A stretch of DNA of 64,000 bases from Lichenicola sp964249735 (GCA_964249735.1 CAXUDP010000006.1:4059-68058); one strand, 5' to 3'; positions 20,243-29,687 are shown, numbered from the stretch's first letter. Notes: generated by a model not told the origin, from the letters alone. Numbers and translations are program-made.

Positions 20243-20896
20243 ATGAGCCGCGACGCGAGCGTGCCGGTCCCGGTCGACAAGCTCCGGCCGCTGCCGGGCG
20301 ACTGGATGCAGGCACGGCTCGACCTGGACCCTGCGGACCCGCTGCTCGCCGGCGCGCCGTCTTCCCTGCTGCTGCTCGACCGGCTCGAGGCTGCGGGACG
20401 GATCGATGCCGCCCTGTGCCTGGTCGCCCACGCGCTGCCGCCGCGCGAGGCGGTGTGGTGGGCTTGCATGTGCGCCCGCCACACCGCTGGGTCCGAAGGG
20501 CCGGATCCCCGGCCGGAGCCGGACCAGGTGGCGGGCGACGCCGCCGAGGCCTGGGTGCGGCAGCCGGACGAGGCGGCGCGCGCCCGCGCCTTCCGCGCCG
20601 CCCAGAAGGCGCACTTCCAGTCCGCCGAGGCGCTGGCGGCGCTGGCGGTGTTCTGGGCGGCGGTGCCGGGCTCGGTTCCGATCCCGCCCGACACGGCGAC
20701 CGGCCAGCTCGGCGGCAGCGTGGAGCGGGCGGTCCGGCTGTCCGGGCTGCGCGGTACGATGCCGGAGCGCCCGAACAGGCTCGCGTCCTTCCTGCGCAGC
20801 GCGCGTGACATCGCGGGCGGCGGAGCGGGACAGCTCCCGCCCGCGGCGGCCGCCGGATCGGCCGCGCCTGCGCCGCCCGAACGAAAGGTCGTCTGA
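20243..20896 (+). CDS. Small T6SS-associated protein of unknown function between vgrG and fha
   Basis: 217 residues with no signal peptide or membrane helix. Recognisable blocks are LDRLEAAGRIDAALCLVAHA, LPPREAVWWACMCARHT (about 68-84), AEAWVRQPDEAARARAF and a low-complexity Ala/Pro C-terminus. I recall a similar family near vgrG/fha genes (possibly DUF6931), but cannot confirm it. The placement right after vgrG and overlapping fha by one base (TGATG) suggests a T6SS accessory or cargo-adaptor role; that is inference. A GTG at 20234 is the alternative start. Confidence 0.75.
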   Translation: MSRDASVPVPVDKLRPLPGDWMQARLDLDPADPLLAGAPSSLLLLDRLEAAGRIDAALCLVAHALPPREAVWWACMCARHTAGSEGPDPRPEPDQVAGDAAEAWVRQPDEAARARAFRAAQKAHFQSAEALAALAVFWAAVPGSVPIPPDTATGQLGGSVERAVRLSGLRGTMPERPNRLASFLRSARDIAGGGAGQLPPAAAAGSAAPAPPERKVV

Positions 20897-22536
20897 TGCT
20901 GACCCTCAGTATCCTGCGCTGTCCGAACGGGGTGCCGTCGGAAACCCGCCACGTGTCGGGCGGAGAGTTCACCATCGGCCGCGACACCCGCAACGACTGG
21001 GTGCTGCCGGACCCGGACCGCTACCTGTCGAAGCGCCACTGCGTGCTCGGTTTCGGTGCCACCGGCTGGCAGATCAACGACACCAGCACCAACGGCACCT
21101 ACCTCAACCACGAGATCGAGCCGCTCCGCGGCTCCCCGCGAGCGCTGCGCGACGGCGACCGGATCCTGATGGGCGCCTACGAGATGGAGGTGTCGCTGCA
21201 CGCCGAGGAGGAGCGGCTGGCAGAGCCCGGCGCCGCGCAGGGCCGCATCTCGCCCGCTCCTCATGCCCCCGCTTCCCATGCCTCCGCTTCTCATATCGAA
21301 GACCGGCTGGTCGGCGACCCGTTCCCGCAAGCGCCGCAGGATCCGCTCGGGCTGTCCGGGGGCGGGATCGGGCTGCCGTCCCGTTTCGATCCGCTGGGAT
21401 CCGCGGGCGAGGCCGACTCGGACCCGGTGATGCAGGACCGCGGGCTGATGGACTCCGCCTACCGTCCGCCGCGCCCGGCCGACCTGCTGCCGGACGACTG
21501 GGACGTAGAGGACGAGCCGCCGCGGCGTCCGGAGCCGGCGCCCGGTCCGGAGCCGGCGGGGCTTTTCGGACCGGACTGGATGGTGCCGCCGGAGCCGCCC
21601 GCGCTGGCCGTCCCGGCCGAGCCGCCACCGGCCGCGCATCCGCTGGCGCCGTTCCCGGAACCGCCGGCGCCGGTGCCGCCGCTCGCCGCCCAGGCGATGC
21701 CGGTCCAGGCGTTGTCCGCAGGCGTGACGGAGGACGTCCTGGCGCCTCCGCCGCTGCCGGAGCCGTCCGGCTTTTCCATCGATCCGGAGCCGATGCCGGA
21801 CCTGGCGATGCGGCACCCGGCCGAGCCGGTCCACGAGCCGGAGCTGGCGGTCCCGGCTGCGTTTGCCGCCGCGCCGGCGCCGCTGCCTCCGACAGCCGAC
21901 GGCATCGGACGCCCCGGCGGTGCGGCGGAGGACCCCGCCTTTGCCGCCTTCCTGCAGGGTGCCGCGGTGCCGCTGCCGCCGGGCGGCGTGTCGCGCGACC
22001 GCTCGGTGGCCACCCTGCACGCGCTCGGCGGGGCGTTCCGGGCGGTGGTGCACGGCTTGCGCCAGATCATGATCGCGCGCGCCTCGATCAAGGGCGAGTT
22101 CCGCATCGAGCAGACCACCATACGCGCCACCGGCAACAACCCGCTCAAGTTCTCCGCAGACGACGACGACGCGCTGGCCGCCCTGCTCAACCTCGGCCGT
22201 CGCAGCGACGTCACGCCGCAGGCCGCGATCGCCGACGCGCTGGGCGACATGCGCCTGCACGAGGTGGCGATGATGGCGGCAATGCAGGACGCGGTGCGCG
22301 AGCTGCTGGTCCGCCTGGAGCCCGGGCGGCTGCTGGACGCGGCGGGGAACAGGCCGGGCGACGTGATCCCGGGCTGGCGCCGCGCCCGCGCCTGGCTCGG
22401 CTTCGAGACCCTGCACGCCCAGGTGGTGGACGCGCTGTCCGACGATTTCGACAGCGTGTTCGGCAAGGCGTTCGCGCGTGCCTACGAGCGCGCCATGGCG
22501 GACGCGCAGCGCGGGCAGGGGGGGCAGGACGATTGA
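20896..22536 (+). CDS. tagH: FHA-domain T6SS protein (TagH/ImpI/Fha)
   Basis: Phosphothreonine reader of the T6SS regulatory switch, 546 residues. The FHA domain (about 1-100) has the binding residues GRD (about 29-31), SKRH (about 46-49) and NGTYLN. A Pro/Glu-rich linker (about 115-365) joins a C-terminal T6SS-FHA domain (LRQIMIARASIKGEFRIEQT, NNPLKFSADDDDALAALLNL, GFETLHAQVVDALSDDFDSV). The probable ligand is TssL phosphorylated by the kinase at 16541-18238, by analogy with Agrobacterium. Confidence 0.95.
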   Translation: MLTLSILRCPNGVPSETRHVSGGEFTIGRDTRNDWVLPDPDRYLSKRHCVLGFGATGWQINDTSTNGTYLNHEIEPLRGSPRALRDGDRILMGAYEMEVSLHAEEERLAEPGAAQGRISPAPHAPASHASASHIEDRLVGDPFPQAPQDPLGLSGGGIGLPSRFDPLGSAGEADSDPVMQDRGLMDSAYRPPRPADLLPDDWDVEDEPPRRPEPAPGPEPAGLFGPDWMVPPEPPALAVPAEPPPAAHPLAPFPEPPAPVPPLAAQAMPVQALSAGVTEDVLAPPPLPEPSGFSIDPEPMPDLAMRHPAEPVHEPELAVPAAFAAAPAPLPPTADGIGRPGGAAEDPAFAAFLQGAAVPLPPGGVSRDRSVATLHALGGAFRAVVHGLRQIMIARASIKGEFRIEQTTIRATGNNPLKFSADDDDALAALLNLGRRSDVTPQAAIADALGDMRLHEVAMMAAMQDAVRELLVRLEPGRLLDAAGNRPGDVIPGWRRARAWLGFETLHAQVVDALSDDFDSVFGKAFARAYERAMADAQRGQGGQDD

Positions 22537-22644
22537 CGCCGCCCGCGCGCGGGCGTCGCTTTCGCCCGCCCGACGCTTTATCGTGATTGAAACGAATTCA
22601 ACCGGTGCCGCGGTGGCCTCGGTCCGCTTCCTCCCAGGAGAACG

Positions 22645-23976
22645 GTGTTGAGCTGGACCAACCGGGTCGCCTGGCAGGAAGGCATGTTCCTGCGCGCACA
22701 GCACTTCCAGCAGCAGGATCGCTGGGCCGAAACGCAGCTGCGCCAGAGCATCGCCCACCTGCGCACCCATCCCTGGGGGGTGAGCGCGCTCAGCGTGTCC
22801 CGCGACCTGCTCAACGCCGGCCGCTTCGCGTTGGACGGCGCCGCGGGCTTGTTCGAGGACGGCACCCCGTTCGCCCTGCCGGGCGAGGCCGACCTGCCGG
22901 CGCCGTTCGAGGTGCCGGACACCGCACGCAACGCCCTGCTGTTCCTGGCCCTGCCGGCGCGCCAGTCCGGGGCGCTGGAGATGGCGACGCCGACGCGCGA
23001 CGAGGGCCGCTACCGGCCGCGCGCGTTCGAGGCTTACGACACCCAGTCCGCCGCGCCCCAGCCGGCCGAGCTGCAGGTGGGCCGGCTACGCCTGCGCTAC
23101 CTGCTGGAGACCGACGACCGCGAGGGCTACCTGTGCCTGGCCGTGGCACGCATTACCGAGGTGATGGCCGACCGTCGGGTGGTGCTGGACCCGCGCTGGA
23201 TCCCGCCGGCGCTGCTGTGCTCCGCGGTGCCGGCGCTGGCCTCGCTCTGCGTCGAGCTGGCCGGCATGCTGAACCAGCGCGGCGAGGCGGTGGCGGCGCG
23301 GCTGACCGCGCCCGGCCACAAGAACAGCGCCGAGGTCGCCGACTTCCTGCTGCTGCAGGCGGTGAACGGCTGGCAGGTGACGATGTCGCACTATGCCGAT
23401 GCCGGGAACCTGCATCCCGAGGAGCTGTACCGGGTGCTGCTGCAGATGGCCGGCGAGCTCGCCACCTTCACCGACGCCAAGCGCCGCCCGGGCAGCTACC
23501 CGGCCTATCGCCACGACGACCTGCAGCGCTCGTTCGCGCCGGTGGTGGCCGACATACGCCGCTCGCTGTCCGCGGTGCTGGAGCAGACCGCGATCATGAT
23601 CCCGCTGCAGGAGCGCCGTCACGGCGTGCGCGTCGGCGCCATCACCGACCGCGCCCTGCTGGCCCAAGCGAACTTCGTGCTGGCGGTGCAGGCCGAGATG
23701 CCCACGGAATCGCTGCGCCGGCTGTTCCCGTCCACCGCCAAGGTGGGTGCCGTCGAGCACATACGCGAGCTGGTCAACGTCGCCCTGCCCGGGATCGCGC
23801 TGCGCACCCTGCCGGTGGCGCCGCGGCAGATGCCCTTCTATGCGGGCGCGTCCTATTTCGAGCTCGACCGCAACTCGCCGCACTGGCAGCAGATGCAGGC
23901 CTCCGGCGGCTTCGCCGTGCACGTGTCCGGCGATTATCCCGGCCTGACCATCGAGCTCTGGGCGATCCGCGGCTAG
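22645..23976 (+). CDS. tssK: TssK, T6SS baseplate-membrane complex connector
   Basis: 443 residues, normal length; links the baseplate to the TssL/TssM membrane complex. N-terminal VAWQEGMFLRAQHFQQQDRW and C-terminal FELDRNSPHWQQMQASGGFA are diagnostic. GTG start at 22645 with AGGAG six bases upstream. A 108-base gap before it includes an AT-richer stretch (22577-22600), so tssK-tssL-tssM may have an extra promoter, though I see no good hexamers. Confidence 0.96.
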   Translation: MLSWTNRVAWQEGMFLRAQHFQQQDRWAETQLRQSIAHLRTHPWGVSALSVSRDLLNAGRFALDGAAGLFEDGTPFALPGEADLPAPFEVPDTARNALLFLALPARQSGALEMATPTRDEGRYRPRAFEAYDTQSAAPQPAELQVGRLRLRYLLETDDREGYLCLAVARITEVMADRRVVLDPRWIPPALLCSAVPALASLCVELAGMLNQRGEAVAARLTAPGHKNSAEVADFLLLQAVNGWQVTMSHYADAGNLHPEELYRVLLQMAGELATFTDAKRRPGSYPAYRHDDLQRSFAPVVADIRRSLSAVLEQTAIMIPLQERRHGVRVGAITDRALLAQANFVLAVQAEMPTESLRRLFPSTAKVGAVEHIRELVNVALPGIALRTLPVAPRQMPFYAGASYFELDRNSPHWQQMQASGGFAVHVSGDYPGLTIELWAIRG

Positions 23977-23987
23977 GCGCCCCCTCC

Positions 23988-24005
23988 ATGAGCGACTGCC
24001 CATGA
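23988..24005 (+). promoter_or_regulatory. Five-codon leader ORF overlapping the tssL start
   Basis: An ATG at 23988 opens a mini-ORF reading MSDCP and stopping at 24003-24005, where its TGA overlaps the tssL ATG (24002). It arises from a direct repeat CCATGAGCGAC at 23986-23996 and 24000-24010. It could feed ribosomes into tssL by termination-reinitiation, or be a by-product of a small duplication. Confidence 0.4.
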
Positions 24006-25348
24006 GCGACAACCCGTTCGCCGAACCGGACGACAACGAGCGCACCATCATCCGCCCGGTGCCGGGTGGTCGTCGCATGGAGCCGCGCGCACCCGCGTCG
24101 GGCGCCGACGCGCCGGTGGACCCGGAACCGGGCGAGGCCGGCGCCGGGTTCGGCGAGCTGCCGGCCGGGATGGTGTCGCCGGTGGTGTCGGCGGCGTCCG
24201 GCTGCCTGAGCCTGCTGGGCCGGCTGCGCAACAGCTTCACCGTGCCGGACCCGACCGCGCTGCGCGAGCACGCGGTGCAGGAACTGCAGCGCTTCGAGCG
24301 CACGCTGCGCGCCGCCAACCTGCCGATGGAGCAGCTGCGCCCGGCGCACTACGCGCTGTGCGCCAGCATGGACGACGTGGTGCAGGCCACCCCCTGGGGC
24401 AGCCGGGGCGCCTGGGCCGACGCGTCGCTGGTCTCGACCTTCCACCAGGAGGTGCGCTCCGGCGAGCGCTTCTTCGACCTGCTGGCGCAGCTGCGCCAGA
24501 ACCCGGGCCGGTTCCTGTTCGTGGTGGAGCTGATGTACCTGTGCATGTCGCTGGGCATGCAGGGCCGCTACCGCCTGTCGCCGCGCGGTCCCGCCGAGCT
24601 CGACCGGGTGCGCGAGGAAACCTATGTCCTGATCATGCGCAGCCGCGCCGCCGCCGAGCGCGGGCTGTCGCCGCACTGGCAGGGGGTGAGCGCGCCATAC
24701 CGCCCGCGTCGCTTCGTGCTGCCGGTGTGGGTGGCGGCCCTCGCCGGGCTCGGGCTGGTCGCGCTGGTGTATGCCTGGGCGCTGCTCGGCCTGGCCGGCT
24801 CTTCGGACCGGCTGTTCGCCGCCGGCGCCACCCTGCCGCCGCTGCAGATGCCGGCCCTGTCGCGCAACGTCCCGCCGGTGCCGGTCGCGCTGGTGCCGCC
24901 GCCGCCGGGGGCGCGGGCGGCGCTGGGTGGCTTCCTGCGCCCGGAGGTGCAGCAGGGGCTGGTGGACGTGGTCGGCACCGACGCGGTGCCGGTCGTGCGG
25001 ATGCACAGCCGAGGCATGTTCGCCTCCGGCAGCGCCGCGGTGGAGAGCCGCTTCGTCGCCATCCTGCGACGCGTGGCTCTGGCGATGCAGGACCAGCACG
25101 GCACCGTGCAGGTGATCGGCTACACCGACGACCAGCCGATCCACACCGTGCGGTTCCCGTCCAACTTCCAGCTTTCCGCCGCACGTGCCCAGGCCGCCGC
25201 TGCGGTGATCGCCGCCGCGGCGCCGGGGCTGCATGTCGGCTCCGAGGGCCGCGCCGACGCCGACCCGATCGCGTCCAATGCCACGCCGGACGGGCGGGTG
25301 GAGAACCGGCGCATCGAGGTGGTGCTGCACCGGGCCAACGCGCCGTGA
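24002..25348 (+). CDS. tssL: TssL with C-terminal OmpA/MotB peptidoglycan-binding domain
   Basis: 448 residues. Cytoplasmic DotU domain (about 60-215; SLLGRLRNSF, ALCASMDDVVQATPWG, ELMYLCMSLGMQGRYRLSPR), one TM helix (about 240-262) and a periplasmic OmpA-like domain (about 335-445; VIGYTDDQPIHTVRFPSNFQ, LSAARAQA, NRRIEVVL). The OmpA tail can anchor the complex to peptidoglycan, useful here because no TssJ lipoprotein gene is seen. The N-terminus NERTIIRPVPGGR places Thr15 where Agrobacterium TssL carries the phosphothreonine read by Fha. The stop overlaps the tssM GTG start. Confidence 0.96.
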   Translation: MSDNPFAEPDDNERTIIRPVPGGRRMEPRAPASGADAPVDPEPGEAGAGFGELPAGMVSPVVSAASGCLSLLGRLRNSFTVPDPTALREHAVQELQRFERTLRAANLPMEQLRPAHYALCASMDDVVQATPWGSRGAWADASLVSTFHQEVRSGERFFDLLAQLRQNPGRFLFVVELMYLCMSLGMQGRYRLSPRGPAELDRVREETYVLIMRSRAAAERGLSPHWQGVSAPYRPRRFVLPVWVAALAGLGLVALVYAWALLGLAGSSDRLFAAGATLPPLQMPALSRNVPPVPVALVPPPPGARAALGGFLRPEVQQGLVDVVGTDAVPVVRMHSRGMFASGSAAVESRFVAILRRVALAMQDQHGTVQVIGYTDDQPIHTVRFPSNFQLSAARAQAAAAVIAAAAPGLHVGSEGRADADPIASNATPDGRVENRRIEVVLHRANAP

Positions 25349-28300
25349 GCGGCATCGAGAACCTGCTGGCGATGCTGCTCGGCCGCTGGGCCACCAGCTT
25401 CGCCGGCCTCGCCATCGCCAGCACCCTGGTCTGGTATCTCGGGCCGCTGATCCCCGGGTTCGGGGGCAGGTTGTCGCGTGTGCTGCTGATCCTCGTCCTG
25501 GTCATGCTGTGGGGGGGCGTGAACGGCGTGCTGAGCTGGCGCCGACGACGACGCGACCGCGCCCTCACCGCGGGCCTGACCGAGGACGCCCCCGCCAGGG
25601 GCCGCGCCGGTCGGCAGGCCTCCCCCCGCGATGCCGGCGACGAGGAGGTGCGGCGCTTGCGCCAGCGGCTGCGCGAGTCTCTTCTCACCCTGCGCAAGGC
25701 CCGGGGCGGCGGCCGCTTCTACCTGTACGAGCAGCCCTGGTTCGTGGTGATCGGGCCGCCCGGCGCCGGCAAGACCACGGCGCTGACCCAGTGCGGGCTG
25801 CGCTTCCCGCTGGCCCAGCCGGACGGGCTCGGCGGTGCCGCCGCCGTCGCCGGTGTCGGCGGCACCAGGCTGTGCGACTGGTGGTTCGCCGACGAGGCGG
25901 TGCTGATCGACACCGCCGGCCGCTACACCACCCAGGACTCCAACCAGCAGGTCGATCATGCCGGCTGGATCGGCTTCCTCGACCTGCTGCGACGCACCCG
26001 GCCGCGCCAGCCGCTGAACGGCGTGCTGGTGGTGATGTCGCTGGCCGAGATCGGCATCATGGCCTCGGCAGAGCGGATGAAGCACGCGCTGGCGGTGCGC
26101 AACCGGATCAAGGAGCTGACCGACCGGCTCGGCGTGCGCCTGCCGGTCTACGCCGTGTTCAGCAAGGCGGACCGAATCGCCGGCTTCACCGAGTTCTTCG
26201 ACGACCTCGACCAGGGCGCCCGCGAGCAGGTCTGGGGCACCACCTTCGCCTTGTCGCAGGGGGTCGAGATGTTCGGGTCCGAGTACCGCCTGCTGATCGA
26301 CCGGCTGGACGGGCGCCTGTTCGAGCGGCTGCAGGCAGAGCGCGGTCCCGACCGGCGTGTGGCGATCGCCGCCTTTCCGCTGCAGATGGCGAGCCTGGAG
26401 GCGCCGCTGACGGAGTTCCTCCAGGCGGCGTTCGGCGGCACCCGGCTCGACCCGGCACCGCTGCTGCGCGGGGTGTATCTCACCTCCGGCACCCAGGAGG
26501 GCACGCCGGTGGACCGGCTCACCGGCATGCTGGCGCGCACCTTCGGCATCGACCAAAGGCGGGCGCCGAGCCTGCGTCCGGTGGCCGGCCGCTCCTACTT
26601 CATCGGCAGGACGGTGCGCGAGGTGATCCTGGGCGAGGCGCTGCTGGTGTCGGCCAGTCCGCGCGTGCGGCGTCGTCGCCTGTTCTGGCGCTCCGCCGGC
26701 TTCTCCACCGTGGGCCTGGTCACCGCGGCAGCCTGCCTGCTGCTGTGGCGCGAGCACGCGGTCAATGCCCGTGCGATCGCGCAGGGACAGACGGCGATCG
26801 ACGCGTACCGCGGCAGCCTGGCAGCGCTGCCGCTCGATCCGGTCCGGGACGACGACCTGTCCCGGATCCTTCCGGTGCTCGACGCGGCGCGCGCCCTGCC
26901 GGGCGGCGGCGCCACGCAAGGCGGGCTTGCCGGACGGCTCGGGATCGGCCAGGGCGACAAGCTCGCCGTCACCGACGAGGTGGCCTACCGCCACGCGCTC
27001 GAGCGGGTGCTGCTGCCGCGCCTGGTCTGGCGCCTGGAAGGCCAGATGCGCAGCCACCTCGACGCGCCCGACTTCCTGTACGAGGCGACCCGGATCTACC
27101 TGATGCTGGGCAATGACGGCCCGCTCGACGTCAACCTCGTGCGCGACTGGATGGCGCTGGACTGGAGCGCGCGCTACCCCGGCCCGGTGTTCGAGCCGAT
27201 GCGCGCCGACCTTCTGCGCCACCTGGATGCCCTGCTGGCCGGCCCGCTGCCGACCGTGCCTCTCGATGGCGCGCTGGTGAGCCAGGCGCGCAGCACCTTC
27301 AGCCGCGTGTCGCCGGCCGAGCGGGTGTACAGCCGGATCAGGCCCGGTGCCGCGGCGAGCGCGGTGCCGCCCTGGAGCCCGGGGCTGGCGCTTGGCGGCG
27401 GCAGCGAGGGCCAGCTGTTCACCCGCATTTCCGGCCGGCCCCTGGGCGACGGCATCCCCGGCTTCTACACCGCGGAGGGTTTCCGCAGCGTGCTGCTGCC
27501 GGCGCTGCGCTCGGCGGCGCGCGACGTGACCGACGAGGCCTGGGTGCTCGGACGGCAGCCGGGGGCGGCCGGTCCGGACAACCTGCAGGCGCTGGAGGCG
27601 GGGGTGATCGCGCTCTACGCCGCCGACTACATCCGGCTGTGGGACGCCATGCTGGACGACCTGGCGCTCGAGCCGTTCCGCAACCACGCGGATGCGGTGC
27701 AGAAGCTCTACGTGATGGCGTCGCCGCAATCGCCGCTGCGCGACCTGCTGGTGTCGATCGTGCACGAGCTCGCCCCCGCCCATGAGGCGGCCGCCGGCGG
27801 CAACGCGGGTCGCGCCGCCGACCCGCACAACAGCCGGTTGTCGGCAGTGTTCGCGCAAGGCCGCCCGGACGACCCGGCGCCGCTGCCGGGGGAGCAGATC
27901 GACGCGCACTACCGCGCGCTGATCGACTTCACCGGTCAGACCGGACAGGCCGAACCGATCACCGGCATCTTCCGGCTGCTGAACCAGCTGCAGAGCGAGC
28001 TGGCGCAGCTGTCGGGGGCGGAGAACCCGTCGGCGGTGCTGACCAGCGGCCAGGACCCGGCGCAGCTGCTCGCCGCCGAGGCCGACCGCCAGCCGCAGCC
28101 GGTGGCACGCTGGCTGCACCAGATCTCGTCCGGCGGCGGCAGCATGCTGCGCGGCGACGCGCACCAGGCGGCGGCGGGCGCGTTCAACGGCAGCGACGGC
28201 CCGGCCCGGCTGTGCCACCAGGTGGTCGACAACCATTACCCGTTCGATCCGGGCGCTCCCGCCGACGCACCGCTGGACGACTTCGCCCATCTGTTCGCCC

Positions 28301-28863
28301 CCGGCGGCGCGCTGGACGCCTATTTCAAGACCCAGCTCCGTCCCTATGTCGACACCTCCGGCCCCGCCTGGCACGGGCAGCCGGTGGGCGAGATCGCCCC
28401 GCCGGCCTCGGACGCGTCGCTGGCGATGTTCCAGCAGGCGGCGCGCATACGCGACCAGTTCTTCCCCACCGGCGGCACGACGCCCTCCCTGCACTTCACC
28501 GTCGCGCCGGTCTCGGCGGACCCGAAGTCGAAGCAGGTACTGCTGACGCTGGGGGCGGTGACGGTGATCTGGCAGCCGGGCTCGGTGCACGGCAGCGGCG
28601 TGACCTGGCCCTCGGATGGGCCCAGCGACGCGGAGCTCGTGTTTAAGCCGGCCGCCTCGTTCGCGCGCCACGCCAACGGGGCCTGGGCGCTATTCCGGCT
28701 GCTGGACGATGGCCGGGTGGAGCCGGCGGACGCGCCGGGCCATTACCTGCTGGGCTTCCGTTCCGGCGACCGCGAGGCCAACTTCTCGGTCGAGATGGCG
28801 TCCGCGAACACACCCCTCGACACGAAGGCGTTGCAGGCGTTTCGTTGTCCGGTGCTGAAGTGA
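25345..28863 (+). CDS. tssM: TssM/IcmF, T6SS membrane-complex core protein
   Basis: 1172 residues; spans the inner membrane and forms the secretion channel complex with TssL. Two N-terminal TM helices (about 13-60), a cytoplasmic NTPase-like domain with intact Walker A GPPGAGKT (137-144), a third TM (about 450-470), then a large periplasmic region ending in the C-terminal domain. FVVIGPPGAGKTTAL and LIDTAGRYTTQD are typical of IcmF. GTG start at 25345 overlaps tssL by GTGA; the frame is open upstream but would run through tssL. Confidence 0.96.
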   Translation: MSGIENLLAMLLGRWATSFAGLAIASTLVWYLGPLIPGFGGRLSRVLLILVLVMLWGGVNGVLSWRRRRRDRALTAGLTEDAPARGRAGRQASPRDAGDEEVRRLRQRLRESLLTLRKARGGGRFYLYEQPWFVVIGPPGAGKTTALTQCGLRFPLAQPDGLGGAAAVAGVGGTRLCDWWFADEAVLIDTAGRYTTQDSNQQVDHAGWIGFLDLLRRTRPRQPLNGVLVVMSLAEIGIMASAERMKHALAVRNRIKELTDRLGVRLPVYAVFSKADRIAGFTEFFDDLDQGAREQVWGTTFALSQGVEMFGSEYRLLIDRLDGRLFERLQAERGPDRRVAIAAFPLQMASLEAPLTEFLQAAFGGTRLDPAPLLRGVYLTSGTQEGTPVDRLTGMLARTFGIDQRRAPSLRPVAGRSYFIGRTVREVILGEALLVSASPRVRRRRLFWRSAGFSTVGLVTAAACLLLWREHAVNARAIAQGQTAIDAYRGSLAALPLDPVRDDDLSRILPVLDAARALPGGGATQGGLAGRLGIGQGDKLAVTDEVAYRHALERVLLPRLVWRLEGQMRSHLDAPDFLYEATRIYLMLGNDGPLDVNLVRDWMALDWSARYPGPVFEPMRADLLRHLDALLAGPLPTVPLDGALVSQARSTFSRVSPAERVYSRIRPGAAASAVPPWSPGLALGGGSEGQLFTRISGRPLGDGIPGFYTAEGFRSVLLPALRSAARDVTDEAWVLGRQPGAAGPDNLQALEAGVIALYAADYIRLWDAMLDDLALEPFRNHADAVQKLYVMASPQSPLRDLLVSIVHELAPAHEAAAGGNAGRAADPHNSRLSAVFAQGRPDDPAPLPGEQIDAHYRALIDFTGQTGQAEPITGIFRLLNQLQSELAQLSGAENPSAVLTSGQDPAQLLAAEADRQPQPVARWLHQISSGGGSMLRGDAHQAAAGAFNGSDGPARLCHQVVDNHYPFDPGAPADAPLDDFAHLFAPGGALDAYFKTQLRPYVDTSGPAWHGQPVGEIAPPASDASLAMFQQAARIRDQFFPTGGTTPSLHFTVAPVSADPKSKQVLLTLGAVTVIWQPGSVHGSGVTWPSDGPSDAELVFKPAASFARHANGAWALFRLLDDGRVEPADAPGHYLLGFRSGDREANFSVEMASANTPLDTKALQAFRCPVLK

Positions 28864-28970
28864 GTCGTGTTGTGGTGGGCCGTGCTGACGTGGGCCAGGC
28901 TGAAGCGAGGCATGATGTGTGGCATCTCCCGACCACCCGGCACGCCTCGATCCGGCCTGCCGGCGGCCGC

Positions 28971-29687
28971 ATGAGCGGCGAGGCGCGGGTGTCGGCGGTG
29001 TCGCATGCCGGCGCGGTGCGCCCGGAGAACCAGGACGCGCTGCTGTGCCGGCCGGAGGTCGGCCTGTTCGTGGTCGCCGACGGCGCCGGCGGCCACCGCG
29101 ACGGCGCGATGGCGTCCAGCCGGGTGGTCGGCAGCGTCGCCTCGCTCGCCGCCGGCCTGAGTGCGGCCGAGCGGCTGACGCATCTGCGCCACCGCCTGTC
29201 CGCGCTGCACGACGCGCTGCTGGAGGAGGCGGGTGCGCGTGCGCCGGAGCGCGGCATGGCCTCCACCGTGGTGGCGCTGCTGCTGGATCAGGACTTCTTC
29301 GCCTGCCTGTGGGCCGGCGACTCCCGGATCTACCTGTTACGCGAAGGCGAGCTGACCCAGCTCACGCGCGACCACAGCGTGGTGCAGGAGCTGATCGACA
29401 CCGGAATGATCGAGCCGTGGGAGGCGGACACCCATCCCCAGGCCCACGTGATCACCCGCGCGATCGGCGCCGGCCGCTCGCCGCTGGTGCTGGACAAGCG
29501 GGTCGGCCAGCTGCTGCCGTTCGACCGGTTCCTGTTGTGCAGCGACGGGCTGAGCAAGACGCTGGCCGATCCCGAGATCAAGCTGCTGCTGCAGCAGGGC
29601 GGCGACGCGGCCGCGCAGCTGGTGGAAGCAGCACTGCTGCGCAAGGCGCGCGACAACGTCACCGTGGTGGTGGTGGAGACGGATTAG
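28971..29687 (+). CDS. pppA: PP2C-family Ser/Thr phosphatase (PppA-like)
   Basis: 238 residues, cytoplasmic. Metal-binding PP2C motifs are present: ENQD (about 16-19), VADGAGGHRDG (about 34-44), AGDSRIY, CSDGLSK and ARDNVTVVVVE. It is expected to reverse phosphorylation by the kinase at 16541-18238 and reset T6SS firing. Start chosen at ATG 28971 because the PP2C fold begins there; the frame is open upstream into the end of tssM but that sequence looks non-coding. Last gene of the T6SS series. Confidence 0.94.
   Translation: MSGEARVSAVSHAGAVRPENQDALLCRPEVGLFVVADGAGGHRDGAMASSRVVGSVASLAAGLSAAERLTHLRHRLSALHDALLEEAGARAPERGMASTVVALLLDQDFFACLWAGDSRIYLLREGELTQLTRDHSVVQELIDTGMIEPWEADTHPQAHVITRAIGAGRSPLVLDKRVGQLLPFDRFLLCSDGLSKTLADPEIKLLLQQGGDAAAQLVEAALLRKARDNVTVVVVETD

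Noticed and set aside
18331..22770. 1479-codon open frame antisense to vgrG, the small unknown gene and fha
   Set aside because: Typical high-GC antisense shadow: low-complexity His/Arg/Gly-rich translation, no domain, no ribosome site, fully covered by recognisable genes on the other strand.
25120..28671. 1183-codon frame antisense to tssM
   Set aside because: Same shadow signature and it lies opposite a clear IcmF gene.
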